Positions 9,508 through 17,436 of a DNA stretch of 64,000 nucleotides are shown here, one piece after another. The stretch is from Anaerohalosphaera lusitana (GTDB lineage Bacteria; Planctomycetota; Phycisphaerae; Sedimentisphaerales; Anaerohalosphaeraceae). The stretch spans positions 1,612,001 through 1,676,000 of the forward strand of contig NZ_CP019791.1 of the NCBI RefSeq assembly GCF_002007645.1, given 5' to 3'. The position numbers and the translations under genes were made by a program. How positions within the stretch are numbered: the stretch's first letter is position 1; the number at the start of each line of letters is the position of its first letter. The notes beneath the pieces were generated by a model. The model was not told the origin of the DNA and did not search any database. It was given only the letters and a program-made list of their open reading frames with translations.

Positions 9508-9816
9508 ATGGAACTTTTACCAAAAGAAATCGCCTCAAAACTCCCAGAGCTTTATTCACAAGAGGGTTTTGACGACCCAATTTGCAGCCTCAAGTATTTT
9601 ACGCCGGATTCTGCATGGACATGGTTCGTCATTGAAGGGGAAGAGCAGGAGGATGGCGATTTTCTCTTTTTTGGAAAGGTAGTTTCACAATTATGCCCTG
9701 AAGGAGAGTTAGGCTATTTCACCCTGAGCCAACTCAGAAAAATACGTGGTCCTCTTGGGTTGCCGATAGAGCGTGATTTACATTTCGAAGCAAAGCCTCT
9801 GAGCAGATGCAAGTAG
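9508..9816 (+). CDS. DUF2958 domain-containing protein
   Basis: A 102-residue protein matching the DUF2958 pattern: PELYSQEG, then DP with K-F/Y-F-x-P, SAWTWFVIEGE, FFGKVVS, ELGYFTLSQL and a C-terminal GLPIERDLHF. The family is common on plasmids, phages and integrative elements; its function is unknown. An AGGAG lies 7-8 nt before the ATG. It is the first gene after the restriction operon and probably the left end of the integrative element's cargo. Transcription appears to stop at a hairpin about 180 nt downstream. Confidence 0.8.
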   Translation: MELLPKEIASKLPELYSQEGFDDPICSLKYFTPDSAWTWFVIEGEEQEDGDFLFFGKVVSQLCPEGELGYFTLSQLRKIRGPLGLPIERDLHFEAKPLSRCK

Positions 9817-9995
9817 GGCGAAAGCAGCTCATTGGAGGGGGCCATTGTGTCACATTGGTCAAGATTGGATGTTTTATGTTCTAGCTTATTTTTAAGGTTG
9901 TACACAGGTTCACATTTACAAGCCTAGTTCGGCGTATGTGCAAGACTGGGTTACTCTAAAACTGTAGGGTCGCTTTGATGCTATGCTCCGCTAAT

Positions 9996-10022
9996 CTCGC
10001 CTTACTCAGCGAGGTTTTTTTT
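9996..10022 (+). terminator. Rho-independent terminator
   Basis: CTCGC (9996-10000) and GCGAG (10009-10013) can pair around CTTACTCA, followed by a run of eight T at 10015-10022. It ends plus-strand transcription from the DUF2958 gene and overlaps the 3' end of the opposing gene. The 180 nt between 9817 and 9995 contain no recognisable gene. Confidence 0.7.
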
Positions 10023-11082
10023 GGGAGGGTTTTGTAATTCCAGATATTTTTGTGTAATTTGCAAACTCAGAGGGGTTGTTTTCAATAAGCTTTATTGCTT
10101 CATCCATGATATAAAACTTGTCAACTTTTCTCCGATTCCTCGTGACATTTACTCCATCCGTTTTGAGCAAAGGATATTCAAAATGCTGGTTAAATTCGTC
10201 CTCTGTTATTACCCTAAATTTATTTTCAACCCAATAGACCTTCGAACTGGGGTATAGTTTTTTCGTTTCTCTTTCATACTCTCTTCTTCTTTCATCGGTC
10301 CAATACTCGCGGGCTTCTTTTAATTTACTCTCAATCCACTCGTCATCACCTTCAACAACCATCCCAATCGCAAACAGTTCTTCCTTAAGTTCCTCCTTTG
10401 TCATCAGTTGTGTGTTATTGGCATGCGAATTGACCTGTTTGCAGATGTGTTCTAATATGAGCGGTTTGTGTTTTGCCCAATTAAAAACCGTAAAAATATG
10501 GCTTTCCCAATGACAAAAGTTAAAGAATGGTCTGGGAATATCAAACACCGGTTCAATGGTCTCATCTTCCCCTGTAGTCTCTCTTGCAGATAAGATGTCC
10601 CACCAATTATAGATTGCTTGTAACTCATAATCATTGGAATAAACATCGTAGTGAAGGTCTTTTATGCTAATAGGCTCTTCACCTTCTTCTGTAGTGAGAG
10701 GGTTCCATTCATTATAGAAATTCGAAAGCTTTTCAATGATGTCAGCATCGTTTTCATAGAGGTGTATCCACGTAATTTTGTAGTCGCCAGTTTTTTCTAC
10801 CTGTAAATTATGTTGGGCTATAGGTGTTCGTTCTGAGGCCACTGTCCCAACATATTTCTCAAATAATGATGCTGCATTAGCTAGGGCTTTTTCCCGGTTT
10901 TTGTGTGTGCCAAAGCACTTTTTCCTAACAGTTTTGCCCTTTCTGGTTTTGCGAAGGACATATCCACCTCTGCCACCAGAATACGATTGTTCAAAGGCGA
11001 CATGGACTCTATTTCCCTTGTCATCTTTAGCGTCTAATAATCTACCATTATGGTAGGTTGGGGTTTTGGGTTTTCCAGCCAC
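10006..11082 (-). CDS. Hypothetical protein with basic N-terminal domain
   Basis: A 358-residue minus-strand protein, against the direction of its neighbours. The first 75 residues are strongly basic and strand-rich (SGGRGGYVLRKTRKGKTVRKKCFG), similar in feel to the arm-binding region of phage integrases, followed by a helix with repeated Ala. No catalytic tyrosine-recombinase motifs follow. The middle is aromatic-rich and the C-terminus basic (TRNRRKVDKF). I do not recognise the family; nucleic-acid binding is a guess from the basic N-terminus. It is isolated, with about 450 nt of non-coding DNA upstream. Confidence 0.6.
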   Translation of the reverse strand: MAGKPKTPTYHNGRLLDAKDDKGNRVHVAFEQSYSGGRGGYVLRKTRKGKTVRKKCFGTHKNREKALANAASLFEKYVGTVASERTPIAQHNLQVEKTGDYKITWIHLYENDADIIEKLSNFYNEWNPLTTEEGEEPISIKDLHYDVYSNDYELQAIYNWWDILSARETTGEDETIEPVFDIPRPFFNFCHWESHIFTVFNWAKHKPLILEHICKQVNSHANNTQLMTKEELKEELFAIGMVVEGDDEWIESKLKEAREYWTDERRREYERETKKLYPSSKVYWVENKFRVITEDEFNQHFEYPLLKTDGVNVTRNRRKVDKFYIMDEAIKLIENNPSEFANYTKISGITKPSQKKPR

Positions 11083-11370
11083 AATAATTCACCTTTACCT
11101 TGGAATTTCTCGAAAACACACAATTCATTTTGCCAAAATACATGCCTATTATACACAATTTTAAAATCTTTTTCACGCTCATCTTTCCCAATTATTTTTC
11201 GAAAACTTGATTTTTGACGGATGAATACTTCCATCTTTCCCAAGTATCTTGTAAGTGCAATATTCACAAGGGCTTACAACGATTTTAATGCTGCATAAAC
11301 GTAATTCTATGCTATATTTGCATTTGTGACGCGACACTGCATGTAAATAATATGGATTAGAAATTAATTG
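11083..11370. other. Intergenic region without recognisable gene
   Basis: AT-rich spacer between the start of the minus-strand hypothetical gene and the structured leader of the next plus-strand gene. It should hold the divergent promoters for both. Short overlapping minus-strand frames here have no supported start and look non-coding. Confidence 0.4.
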
Positions 11371-11528
11371 AAAGGAGGTCGGCAAATGGGACCATGACGA
11401 AAACGCAAAAAGCAATGTGAATTACTCAAGCATCTGCCGTCTGCAGATGATGAGACGCTTAAGGTCACAGCGAGCTCAGGAAGAGCTAAAGGGACCAAGT
11501 AAGAATTGTCAACCTCCATTTATAGGAG
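11371..11528 (+). ncRNA. Structured 5' leader, copy A (repeated at 12378)
   Basis: This leader shares long conserved blocks with the leader at 12378-12523, although the genes behind them are unrelated: AAAGGAGGTC, ATGG-2-CCAT, GAGACGCT, AAGGTC, CAGCGAGCTC, GAGCTAAAGGG and CCAAGTAAGAATTGT. Two hairpins keep their stems and change their loops: CATCTGC/GCAGATG (11431-11437 with 11443-11449, loop CGTCT) and AGCTC/GAGCT (11473-11477 with 11483-11487, loop AGGAA). It ends at the AGGAG of the following gene, so it is probably the 5' untranslated RNA. Function unknown. Confidence 0.55.
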
Positions 11529-11534
11529 ATGAAA

Positions 11535-12350
11535 ATGAAAAATAGTTCAAACAGCCACAATACCCATAGTGACAGGAATATTGCTAAATCCAACTTATAT
11601 TCAGCTTTTCGTCAAGAGCTTGAAAAATCGATTGATGAATATCGAAGCGAAGCAGCCGAAGGTTATGCAGGCCGAAATCTTTCGAAGGCAGATTATATTG
11701 ATTCAGTGATATGTCATTTCTTGTCTGATTTGTTTTCGCGAATTAAGCCAATTCCAAAGGTCTTAGAGATACCGGAAGAGGAAGCTTATGTTTCTGCAAA
11801 TGACATTCTCAACAAGTTAGGTCCGACAGGCGTGACGATTGGAGCTGCGGTCTTCCGTTTGGCACATCAGCTTGAAATTGAATTACCTGCTAACGGTATT
11901 GAAAGAGCTTCGAATAGCGTTGTCGCCTTCAAAGAGGATGGTGCTAAAGCATATGAAACTGCAGTACCTATAGTTATGTGCTATGAAGAATTTTTCTGGC
12001 AAGACATGGATGCAGTCATGAAACATATTTTCTACATGAAAGACAAGGTGGTAGAAAAGTTTGGTCAGGAAAGCAAAGAAGCAAGAATAGGATTGGAGCT
12101 TATGGAATTGCCACTAATGAGTCAAAGATTAGTGGTTGTCGCCATGCAATATCTTATGGAAGTACTGATTGGAGCCTCCATAGTCGAGAGTATTTTAGAA
12201 GAGTATCGAAGGGCAAGAAGCCTGCAGAAAAACCTTTCTGATGGAATAACGAAATTGCCCAATGAAATCTACCTTGATGTGCACCTAATACTTCTGCATT
12301 TAGGACGGATTCTGGAAATTCTTGGAGTAGATGCTCCTGATGGAAAGTAG
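11535..12350 (+). CDS. Hypothetical protein
   Basis: About 271 residues. I favour ATG 11535 because AGGAG (11524-11528) is 6 nt upstream; ATG 11529 abuts it. The protein is acidic and mostly helical with no signal peptide, membrane segment or known motif. It follows structured leader A and precedes a second small gene with the same kind of leader, so the two are probably co-regulated at the RNA level. No function is proposed. Confidence 0.6.
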   Translation: MKNSSNSHNTHSDRNIAKSNLYSAFRQELEKSIDEYRSEAAEGYAGRNLSKADYIDSVICHFLSDLFSRIKPIPKVLEIPEEEAYVSANDILNKLGPTGVTIGAAVFRLAHQLEIELPANGIERASNSVVAFKEDGAKAYETAVPIVMCYEEFFWQDMDAVMKHIFYMKDKVVEKFGQESKEARIGLELMELPLMSQRLVVVAMQYLMEVLIGASIVESILEEYRRARSLQKNLSDGITKLPNEIYLDVHLILLHLGRILEILGVDAPDGK

Positions 12351-12377
12351 CCGCTAAGAATTCATTTTTCTGATGTC

Positions 12378-12523
12378 GAAAGGAGGTCATTGAATGGAGC
12401 CATAAAGCTGTAATAGTACTCGAACATCTGCAGTGTCGCAGATGAGAGACGCTGAAAGGTCGCAGCGAGCTCTAAACGAGCTAAAGGGGCCAAGTAAGAA
12501 TTGTTAACCTGCATTTATAGGAG
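12378..12523 (+). ncRNA. Structured 5' leader, copy B (repeated from 11371)
   Basis: Second copy of the element described at 11371. The stems CATCTGC (12425-12431)/GCAGATG (12438-12444) and AGCTC (12468-12472)/GAGCT (12478-12482) are kept, while loops differ (AGTGTC and TAAAC). The 3' part through ATTTATAGGAG is almost identical and delivers the ribosome-binding site of the next gene. Conserved stems with changed loops and conserved linkers argue for a folded RNA rather than a simple DNA repeat. Confidence 0.55.
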
Positions 12524-12532
12524 CAAAAAAAG

Positions 12533-12841
12533 ATGAAGAAGGTTGTTGAAGGTAAGTTGTACGATACGGAAGTCGCTGAGGAAATCTGCTACTACAGCTA
12601 CGGTTATTCAGGAGATTTTCGCTACTGCAGTGAAGTACTTTACAAGAGTCCGAACGGTCAGTTCTTTATTGAGTACGATGGTGGCCCATACTCCAAATAC
12701 AGTGAAGCAGGAGGGCCACAGAAAGTTTACGGTTCTTCAGGCATTAAGCTTGTCTCTGAAGATGAAGCACAATCCTTTGTCGAAGAGAACGGCTCTGCAG
12801 AAGATTACATCAAAGCTTTCGGTGAACCTGAAAAAGGCTAG
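12533..12841 (+). CDS. Small hypothetical protein of mobile elements
   Basis: A 102-residue protein. Its form (N-terminal GKLYDTEVAEEI, central EVLYKSPNGQFFIEYDGGPYSKY, C-terminal EDEAQSFVEEN) resembles short accessory proteins found on plasmids and integrative elements, but I cannot name a characterised family. AGGAG at 12519-12523 is 9 nt from the ATG. It lies behind structured leader B. Confidence 0.6.
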   Translation: MKKVVEGKLYDTEVAEEICYYSYGYSGDFRYCSEVLYKSPNGQFFIEYDGGPYSKYSEAGGPQKVYGSSGIKLVSEDEAQSFVEENGSAEDYIKAFGEPEKG

Positions 12842-12850
12842 TTGATGTAA

Positions 12851-12893
12851 GTATCAGATAGGGGCAATCCCGGGTAAGCCCCTAATCTGATAC
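12851..12893. repeat. Long inverted repeat (hairpin)
   Basis: GTATCAGATAGGGGC (12851-12865) pairs with GCCCCTAATCTGATAC (12878-12893), with a single bulged T, around AATCCCGGGTAA, which contains the palindrome CCCGGG. No T-run follows, so it is not a typical intrinsic terminator. It lies 10 nt after the preceding stop codon and may protect or end that transcript, or be a protein-binding or single-strand replication site. Confidence 0.6.
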
Positions 12894-12904
12894 GACATAA
12901 TTAG

Positions 12905-12930
12905 TTATTTCTCAATGTTCTGGGAAATAA
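12905..12930. promoter_or_regulatory. Imperfect 10-6-10 palindrome containing the TGGGAAAT motif
   Basis: TTATTTCTCA (12905-12914) and TGGGAAATAA (12921-12930) are inverted repeats with one mismatch and a 6-nt spacer. The same 10-6-10 layout, with two mismatches, occurs at 20747-20772 upstream of the RuvB-like gene. Both contain the element-wide motif ATTTCCCA/TGGGAAAT, so this is a candidate regulator-binding site. The remaining 138 nt up to the next start codon are AT-rich and otherwise featureless. Confidence 0.45.
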
Positions 12931-13068
12931 AAAAGCTTATTATAAGGCTTAAAAACAGGGTTTGGATTGACTTGTAAAGTGAAAACAAAACATCTAAGCT
13001 TTATGTAGGAACACATTCTGCAAAGTGCAGAGATAGAAAGAAAAAAGTTAATTTCTAAGGAGAAAAAT

Positions 13069-13407
13069 ATGAAAAAGAAATTTATTTGTGAGGAATGTGG
13101 TGGAAGTCAAATAGGCTACCAAGAATATGTCAGCAGTGTTTCGCCTGTAGATTACGTTGGGCAAGAAGTTTATTACGGGGAGCCTCAGATTGATGAAAGT
13201 GATTCAGTCTGTGCTGATTTTGGGTTTCTGTGCTTGGATTGTGGACATCGTCTGTTTCACGCCGGTCAAAGAATCGAGACAGAGCAAGATTTGCAATATT
13301 ATCTGAATGCAGACAGGCAAGTGCTGGCACAAGAAAATGGGGCGTACGTTAACCATCTTGAAGAGCACATTGAAATGCTTGAAAAATGCAGAAAAAATGA
13401 AAAATAA
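13069..13407 (+). CDS. Small zinc-ribbon protein
   Basis: A 112-residue protein with two Cys-x2-Cys knuckles, CEECGG at the N-terminus and CLDCGH near residue 58, the arrangement of a treble-clef or zinc-ribbon domain that binds zinc and often nucleic acid. The C-terminus is a charged helix. AAGGAG lies 7 nt before the ATG. No family is recognised. It is followed by the control region of the primase gene. Confidence 0.6.
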   Translation: MKKKFICEECGGSQIGYQEYVSSVSPVDYVGQEVYYGEPQIDESDSVCADFGFLCLDCGHRLFHAGQRIETEQDLQYYLNADRQVLAQENGAYVNHLEEHIEMLEKCRKNEK

Positions 13408-13479
13408 AAGAAGGAATTGTTTCCTAAGAAAAGAATTAAGAGAATAGAGTTCAGGCTCTGATGTTTATGAATGAATGTT

Positions 13480-13625
13480 GGATAAGATAATATGTTTTTT
13501 CACTCTATACCAATTCAAAAGTGAAGAAAGTAATGATAGAATAATATATGACGTCGTAATCTATCTTATCCGAGAGCTCGTCACGCCTGAACGTGGCGGG
13601 CTTTTTTATTGGAAAGGATAAGATA
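13480..13625 (+). promoter_or_regulatory. Candidate RNA switch before the primase gene
   Basis: GGATAAGATA occurs at 13480-13489 and again at 13616-13625, where its last base is the A of the primase ATG. Its exact reverse complement TATCTTATCC lies between them at 13562-13571. The middle arm can therefore pair with the upstream copy, leaving the start free, or with the downstream copy, covering the start codon and part of the ribosome-binding site. An intrinsic terminator sits between the middle and downstream arms. Direct observation of the repeats; the switching model is inference. Confidence 0.5.
13576..13607 (+). terminator. Intrinsic terminator just upstream of the primase start
   Basis: GCTCGTCACG (13576-13585) pairs with CGTGGCGGGC (13592-13601), 10 pairs including two G-U, loop CCTGAA, followed by TTTTTT (13602-13607). 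The primase ATG is only 17 nt beyond, too close for a promoter between them, so primase expression requires read-through. It is an attenuator candidate. Confidence 0.75.
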
Positions 13626-15568
13626 TGAGCAAAATTCAGATAGAAATTAGCACTGAAGAATTTTTGGAACAGATTCATGGCAAGAATGCACTGATTTATT
13701 TCAATGTAGCTTCAAATACTTGGAGAAACAAGCCTCAGAGCTATTCAGAGGCAAAAAGAAAGCTCAAGTACCGTAACAGTCAGGGAGACGATATTGGCTT
13801 CATAGTCAATTCTGGTGGCTCTAAGAAGGAGGACATAAATCGCATCAATGCCTGTTTCATTGACTGGGATTGTGGCAGAGATGCTAATGGTGAGTATTTT
13901 TCACTTCATTATGTCAAAAAGAAAAAGGATGAGTTTGTTAAGTACCTTTCTGATTCTCCGCTGAATCCATCATATATCGTAGAAACAAGAAATGGATTTC
14001 ATGTCTATTGGCTCACAAAGGATTATTCTGTTACTCCTGAACAGCTTGTTAATATCCAAAAAAGACTCATTGTATATTTCAATGCAGACCCATCATGTAC
14101 TACTCCTAACAGAGTAATGCGTCTACCTGGATATCTTTGGATTAAATCTAAATCTAATTGTTCACCATTTAATGTTCGTATATATAATTACAATTCTCTT
14201 CGATATTCTTACAATGACTTTGATGCTTCATTCCCTTTTGTCTCAGATGATGATTTTTCTGAGTATTTAGAAGAAAACAAAAAGGGCAGGAAAAGTGACC
14301 ACAATAATAGCTTTAGCTATTATAATAATACCTGTGATATTTATGAGGGCACTTTTCCTGATGATATTAAAGAGAAAGATAGTTTAACTAATAATAACAG
14401 CATCATAGATATACTCAAAAAGAAGAATTTAGCTGATTATCTTGGTATTGAGTATGATTGCCAAATTACTCCTGATAAGTCACTGCATTTGAGATGTCCC
14501 TTTCATGATGACAGCCAAGAGAGTGCGTCAATATTCGTAGATAAGCAAACAGGCCATTTTAGAATATACTGTCATAGTTCCCATTGCGGATTCAATGGCA
14601 GTATCATCGATGTAGTCATGAAACAGAAGAATTGTGATGTCAGTGATGCTGTTAGGCATTTGATTCAGCATTACGATATTCAGAAGGATGAAAAATGGAA
14701 AAAAGACAAAAGAAGGGAAATTGATGATAATATCAACATTGTCGAGAGGATAAATGAGCTCAAGGACGAATACCCGAACCTGTATCATTTTGTCAATAGA
14801 GTGAGAGATGATTTGCTTTCAAAGCTCAGATTTGCCAGAGATAAGATTGCTTTGCGTACTTCAAAGGGAGACGTGATTGTGATTTGTTCCTTGAGGAAAT
14901 TCAATGCATTGAAGGGAGGGAGAAGAAATGACGTTGGAAGACAGAATGAAAGGATTGACAGATATTGTGTTTTGGGCCTGATGAGGAAATTGCCAGATGA
15001 GGAGATTACAAAATCTTTGATGATGAATTTACAGGGACAAAGAGATTCTTTGGTAAAAGGACTGGGTGTTAAGGGAGATAAGGCCAATATCTATCGTTCT
15101 CAGTGCTACAGTTTTCCAGCATATACACCAGATGTCTTGGCAGAAGCAGAAGAAACAGCTAAGAAACTAAGGGAGAATGGTGTCAAGATGAACTCAATTT
15201 CTAGAGACATGATTTGGCAGGTACTCGGTCCTGAGAAGGCTGCTCAAATTTATCCGCAGGTTCATAAACAGGGGATTAGCAGTGCCGGTAACAAGTTCAT
15301 GGGCAAAGTTGAGTCATGCCTGTTGCAGCAGTTGCATACGCGAGGCTATGCAAGGGTTCCTGAAATTATCTCAGAAATAACACAAGAGTATGACTGGAAG
15401 TCTGTGACTGACAGAAGGGTCAAAAAGTACATTCCTGGTTTGCTCACAAAGCACGGACTGGCCGAGGTTACATGCACGAAAGCATTGAAAGAACAATTTA
15501 GAATCATCAGCAGAGGATATCCAAAAATAGTCATCAAAAAGTCAGTTCTTGCATCAGGTGCTGCATGA
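13625..15568 (+). CDS. Primase: AEP/RepB-type primase domain plus CHC2 zinc finger
   Basis: A 647-residue replication protein. The N-terminal part (about 1-230) looks like an archaeo-eukaryotic primase as found on phages and plasmids: ACFIDWD (Asp80, Asp82, metal-binding pair), SYIVETRNGFHVYWL, and TTPNRVMRLPGYLWIK. Residues 270-350 form a DnaG-like CHC2 zinc finger: RCPFHDD (Cys291, His294) and CHSSHCGFNGSIIDVV (Cys316, Cys321). The C-terminal third is basic and probably DNA-binding. GGAAAGG lies 7 nt before the ATG, inside the candidate RNA switch. Such primases prime replication of integrative elements and plasmids; no separate helicase is fused. Confidence 0.8.
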   Translation: MSKIQIEISTEEFLEQIHGKNALIYFNVASNTWRNKPQSYSEAKRKLKYRNSQGDDIGFIVNSGGSKKEDINRINACFIDWDCGRDANGEYFSLHYVKKKKDEFVKYLSDSPLNPSYIVETRNGFHVYWLTKDYSVTPEQLVNIQKRLIVYFNADPSCTTPNRVMRLPGYLWIKSKSNCSPFNVRIYNYNSLRYSYNDFDASFPFVSDDDFSEYLEENKKGRKSDHNNSFSYYNNTCDIYEGTFPDDIKEKDSLTNNNSIIDILKKKNLADYLGIEYDCQITPDKSLHLRCPFHDDSQESASIFVDKQTGHFRIYCHSSHCGFNGSIIDVVMKQKNCDVSDAVRHLIQHYDIQKDEKWKKDKRREIDDNINIVERINELKDEYPNLYHFVNRVRDDLLSKLRFARDKIALRTSKGDVIVICSLRKFNALKGGRRNDVGRQNERIDRYCVLGLMRKLPDEEITKSLMMNLQGQRDSLVKGLGVKGDKANIYRSQCYSFPAYTPDVLAEAEETAKKLRENGVKMNSISRDMIWQVLGPEKAAQIYPQVHKQGISSAGNKFMGKVESCLLQQLHTRGYARVPEIISEITQEYDWKSVTDRRVKKYIPGLLTKHGLAEVTCTKALKEQFRIISRGYPKIVIKKSVLASGAA

Positions 15569-15633
15569 ACGTCTCAGGCTTGCTTCTATGCTAATTAGGT
15601 TCTGGTAGAGGGGAACTTGCCTGGGTTCTCAAT

Positions 15634-15804
15634 TGGTGGCTCAGGATGGATTCTGGTGGCTCTGGCGGAAGCTTATGATGTGCTTATGGTGTCTTATTAA
15701 GACCTGATTCATGTTGCGTTCTTTTCTCATTTTCATTTCCCAGAAAAAACAAAAATCATTTCTAATTATGGGAGATGAAAATTGCAGATGGAGAAATGGA
15801 AATG
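15634..15804 (+). repeat. Duplicated promoter/leader, copy 1 (copy 2 at 16340)
   Basis: Non-coding sequence related to 16340-16542. The best-conserved part is CATTTCCCAGAA (15734-15745) through to an ATG at 15802-15804, nearly identical in both copies, after which the sequences diverge. Upstream similarity is patchy (CAGGATGGAT-CTGGTG, GATTCATG-TG). The conserved part holds the element-wide ATTTCCCAGA box, a TAATTA that could be a -10, and a GGAG ribosome-binding site. Nothing else is seen in 15569-15801. Confidence 0.65.
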
Positions 15805-16176
15805 AAATCAGATAAAAGCATTGACCCAGTTATAAGATGGTTTCCGCACGAATATGAGCCTGAAGAAATTGAGTTTGAGTGGGATTATATCCTTGAAGAA
15901 CTTGACCAGCTTATAGATGAAGTCAACCAAGATGGGTATTGGTACTGTACCGTTGAAAACTTTGGTTGGCAAAATCTCAGTGGTCATGCTTATCTTGAGT
16001 TTGAATCAGCAAGAGATATGCTTTTGAAAGTTCTTCCCAAATGTGAGTGCAGCTTCAATATTTATAGGGATGGCAAGGTTCTTAGAATTCAAAACTATCA
16101 CCATGACAGTCCTACAGGTGAATGGTATGAATTAACGCCTATAACCGAAAAAGAATTTGATGAGAAATCACTGTAA
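15802..16176 (+). CDS. Small acidic hypothetical protein
   Basis: Counted from ATG 15802 the protein has 124 residues; the frame is open from ATG 15775. I prefer 15802 because GGAG (15790-15793) is 8 nt upstream and the leader shared with the next gene ends exactly at this ATG. The protein is acidic (YEPEEIEFEWDYILEELDQ) and aromatic-rich with no signal peptide or known domain. It follows the primase and begins a run of small element genes. Confidence 0.55.
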   Translation: MKSDKSIDPVIRWFPHEYEPEEIEFEWDYILEELDQLIDEVNQDGYWYCTVENFGWQNLSGHAYLEFESARDMLLKVLPKCECSFNIYRDGKVLRIQNYHHDSPTGEWYELTPITEKEFDEKSL

Positions 16177-16339
16177 TTCCATGCCTTGTGACTTCATTGC
16201 TTAAGCGAGCAGACAACTTACATGCTATGGCTATGTCGGTCAGGCGTTGATTATAAGGCTAAGATGTCGCCACACAACGTGGCTGGCTTATCCCATAAGT
16301 CAATGTTTTTGCTGATTCGTCTTCTTTTGGTCATCATTG

Positions 16340-16542
16340 ATATTTGTGCCATCAGGATGGATCCTGGTGCCTCTGGTGGGATGCCTGTGGAGTACTGAAG
16401 CTGTCCAATTTCCTTTTGATTCATGCTGTCTTTTTCTCTCATTCCTTTTGAAATTCTCACCCCTTTTTCCATTTCCCAGAAAAAACAAAAATCATTTCTA
16501 ATTACCTGAGAGATGAAAATTGCAGATGGAGAAATGGAAATG
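16340..16542 (+). repeat. Duplicated promoter/leader, copy 2
   Basis: Second copy of the leader at 15634. The strongest match is 16470-16542 against 15734-15804: the ATTTCCCAGA box, ATCATTTCTAATTA, then GATGAAAATTGCAGATGG and GGAAATG. The two differ by a short change before GAGATG. The gap 16177-16512 otherwise contains no gene. Confidence 0.65.
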
Positions 16543-16764
16543 GGAATTAGAGCGATAACTGATAATCAAGGCAAGACGCTCGACAGATACACAATTTGCT
16601 TCTGTGACGGCTCTTTACTGAATCTGTCTCATAATTGCGATTCGCCTCAGGGGGTGTTTATGTGGGGCGAGGGGTGTCCATCAACAGATGATAAGCGAAT
16701 TAGCTTTGATGATTTGCCGTCGAATGTTCAGAGATATCTCACCAGAAAGGGGTTAGTCAAATGA
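16540..16764 (+). CDS. Small hypothetical protein, first gene of a coupled operon
   Basis: Counted from ATG 16540 the protein has 74 residues (83 from ATG 16513); GGAG is 8 nt upstream of 16540. It is a compact soluble protein with ITDNQGKTLDRYTICFCDG and a C-terminal PSNVQRYLTRKG. No family is recognised. Its stop overlaps the next start (ATGA, 16761-16764), the first of three successive overlaps, so the five genes to 18185 are probably translationally coupled. Confidence 0.5.
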   Translation: MGIRAITDNQGKTLDRYTICFCDGSLLNLSHNCDSPQGVFMWGEGCPSTDDKRISFDDLPSNVQRYLTRKGLVK

Positions 16765-17099
16765 GTAAGAACAGCCTAATAGCCGGAGCTCTTTTCGCCC
16801 TTTACAAAAGAAGCCTGACCCACGCCTATGCTTCTTTTAGGATGAATCAACTTCAGAAGCAACGTCAGAGGATGATTCAGAAATATGTGGAGCATTTCGA
16901 AGGCCAACTTAAGGATAAAGGCGGAAAGATAGTGTCGACCATTGCAATTATTTTGTCATGTCGAAAGGGTCTGAGCAAGAAGGATATCGAAGCAATTGTT
17001 GATGGAATCGTTGATTCCGATGATATTGATGTCGCCGTCCTAGGGATGCATATCTACAACAAGCTTCTTGAGATGAAAGTGTTGCGTCAAAATGGTTGA
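16761..17099 (+). CDS. Hypothetical protein
   Basis: A 112-residue, basic and helical protein (LQKQRQRMIQKYVEHFEGQLKD) with a C-terminal part resembling a small helical bundle. No catalytic motif. Start and stop both overlap neighbouring genes (16761-16764; 17092-17099), so its stoichiometry is probably linked to theirs. Function unknown. Confidence 0.55.
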   Translation: MSKNSLIAGALFALYKRSLTHAYASFRMNQLQKQRQRMIQKYVEHFEGQLKDKGGKIVSTIAIILSCRKGLSKKDIEAIVDGIVDSDDIDVAVLGMHIYNKLLEMKVLRQNG

Positions 17100-17436
17100 G
17101 ACGCTCAGCAGATTGCTGGCAATTCTCTTGGTAGCTGTGGCTATGTTCAGTTCCATTAGCATGGCTTCGGAGGATATAACAGCGTCTGATTCTGAGATTA
17201 CATCGGAAGATTTCAGAGCCTTTCAGACAATTGTACTTGTCTATCTCACATACCATTTTTTCTTCACTTGTGAATGGCGGTTCTTGTGGAAGCTTTGGAA
17301 GTATGCCTTTTATGTTTCATTGCTTTCGTCGCTATTTCGCTTTAGCTGGCTCATAAATGTGCGGGATTTGTATGATGCCATTGTGTTCATTTTGATTTTG
17401 CCCATAATTTTGGTTTTTGGTTGGGATAGTAAGTGA
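17092..17436 (+). CDS. Small membrane protein
   Basis: A 114-residue protein with an N-terminal hydrophobic segment (LLAILLVAVAMFSSISMA, possibly a signal peptide) and two or three further hydrophobic stretches (TIVLVYLTYHFFF, YAFYVSLLSSLFRF, AIVFILILPIILVFGW). It is inner-membrane by prediction. It overlaps its upstream neighbour by 8 nt and the downstream AAA+ gene by 4 nt. No family is recognised. Confidence 0.55.
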   Translation: MVETLSRLLAILLVAVAMFSSISMASEDITASDSEITSEDFRAFQTIVLVYLTYHFFFTCEWRFLWKLWKYAFYVSLLSSLFRFSWLINVRDLYDAIVFILILPIILVFGWDSK

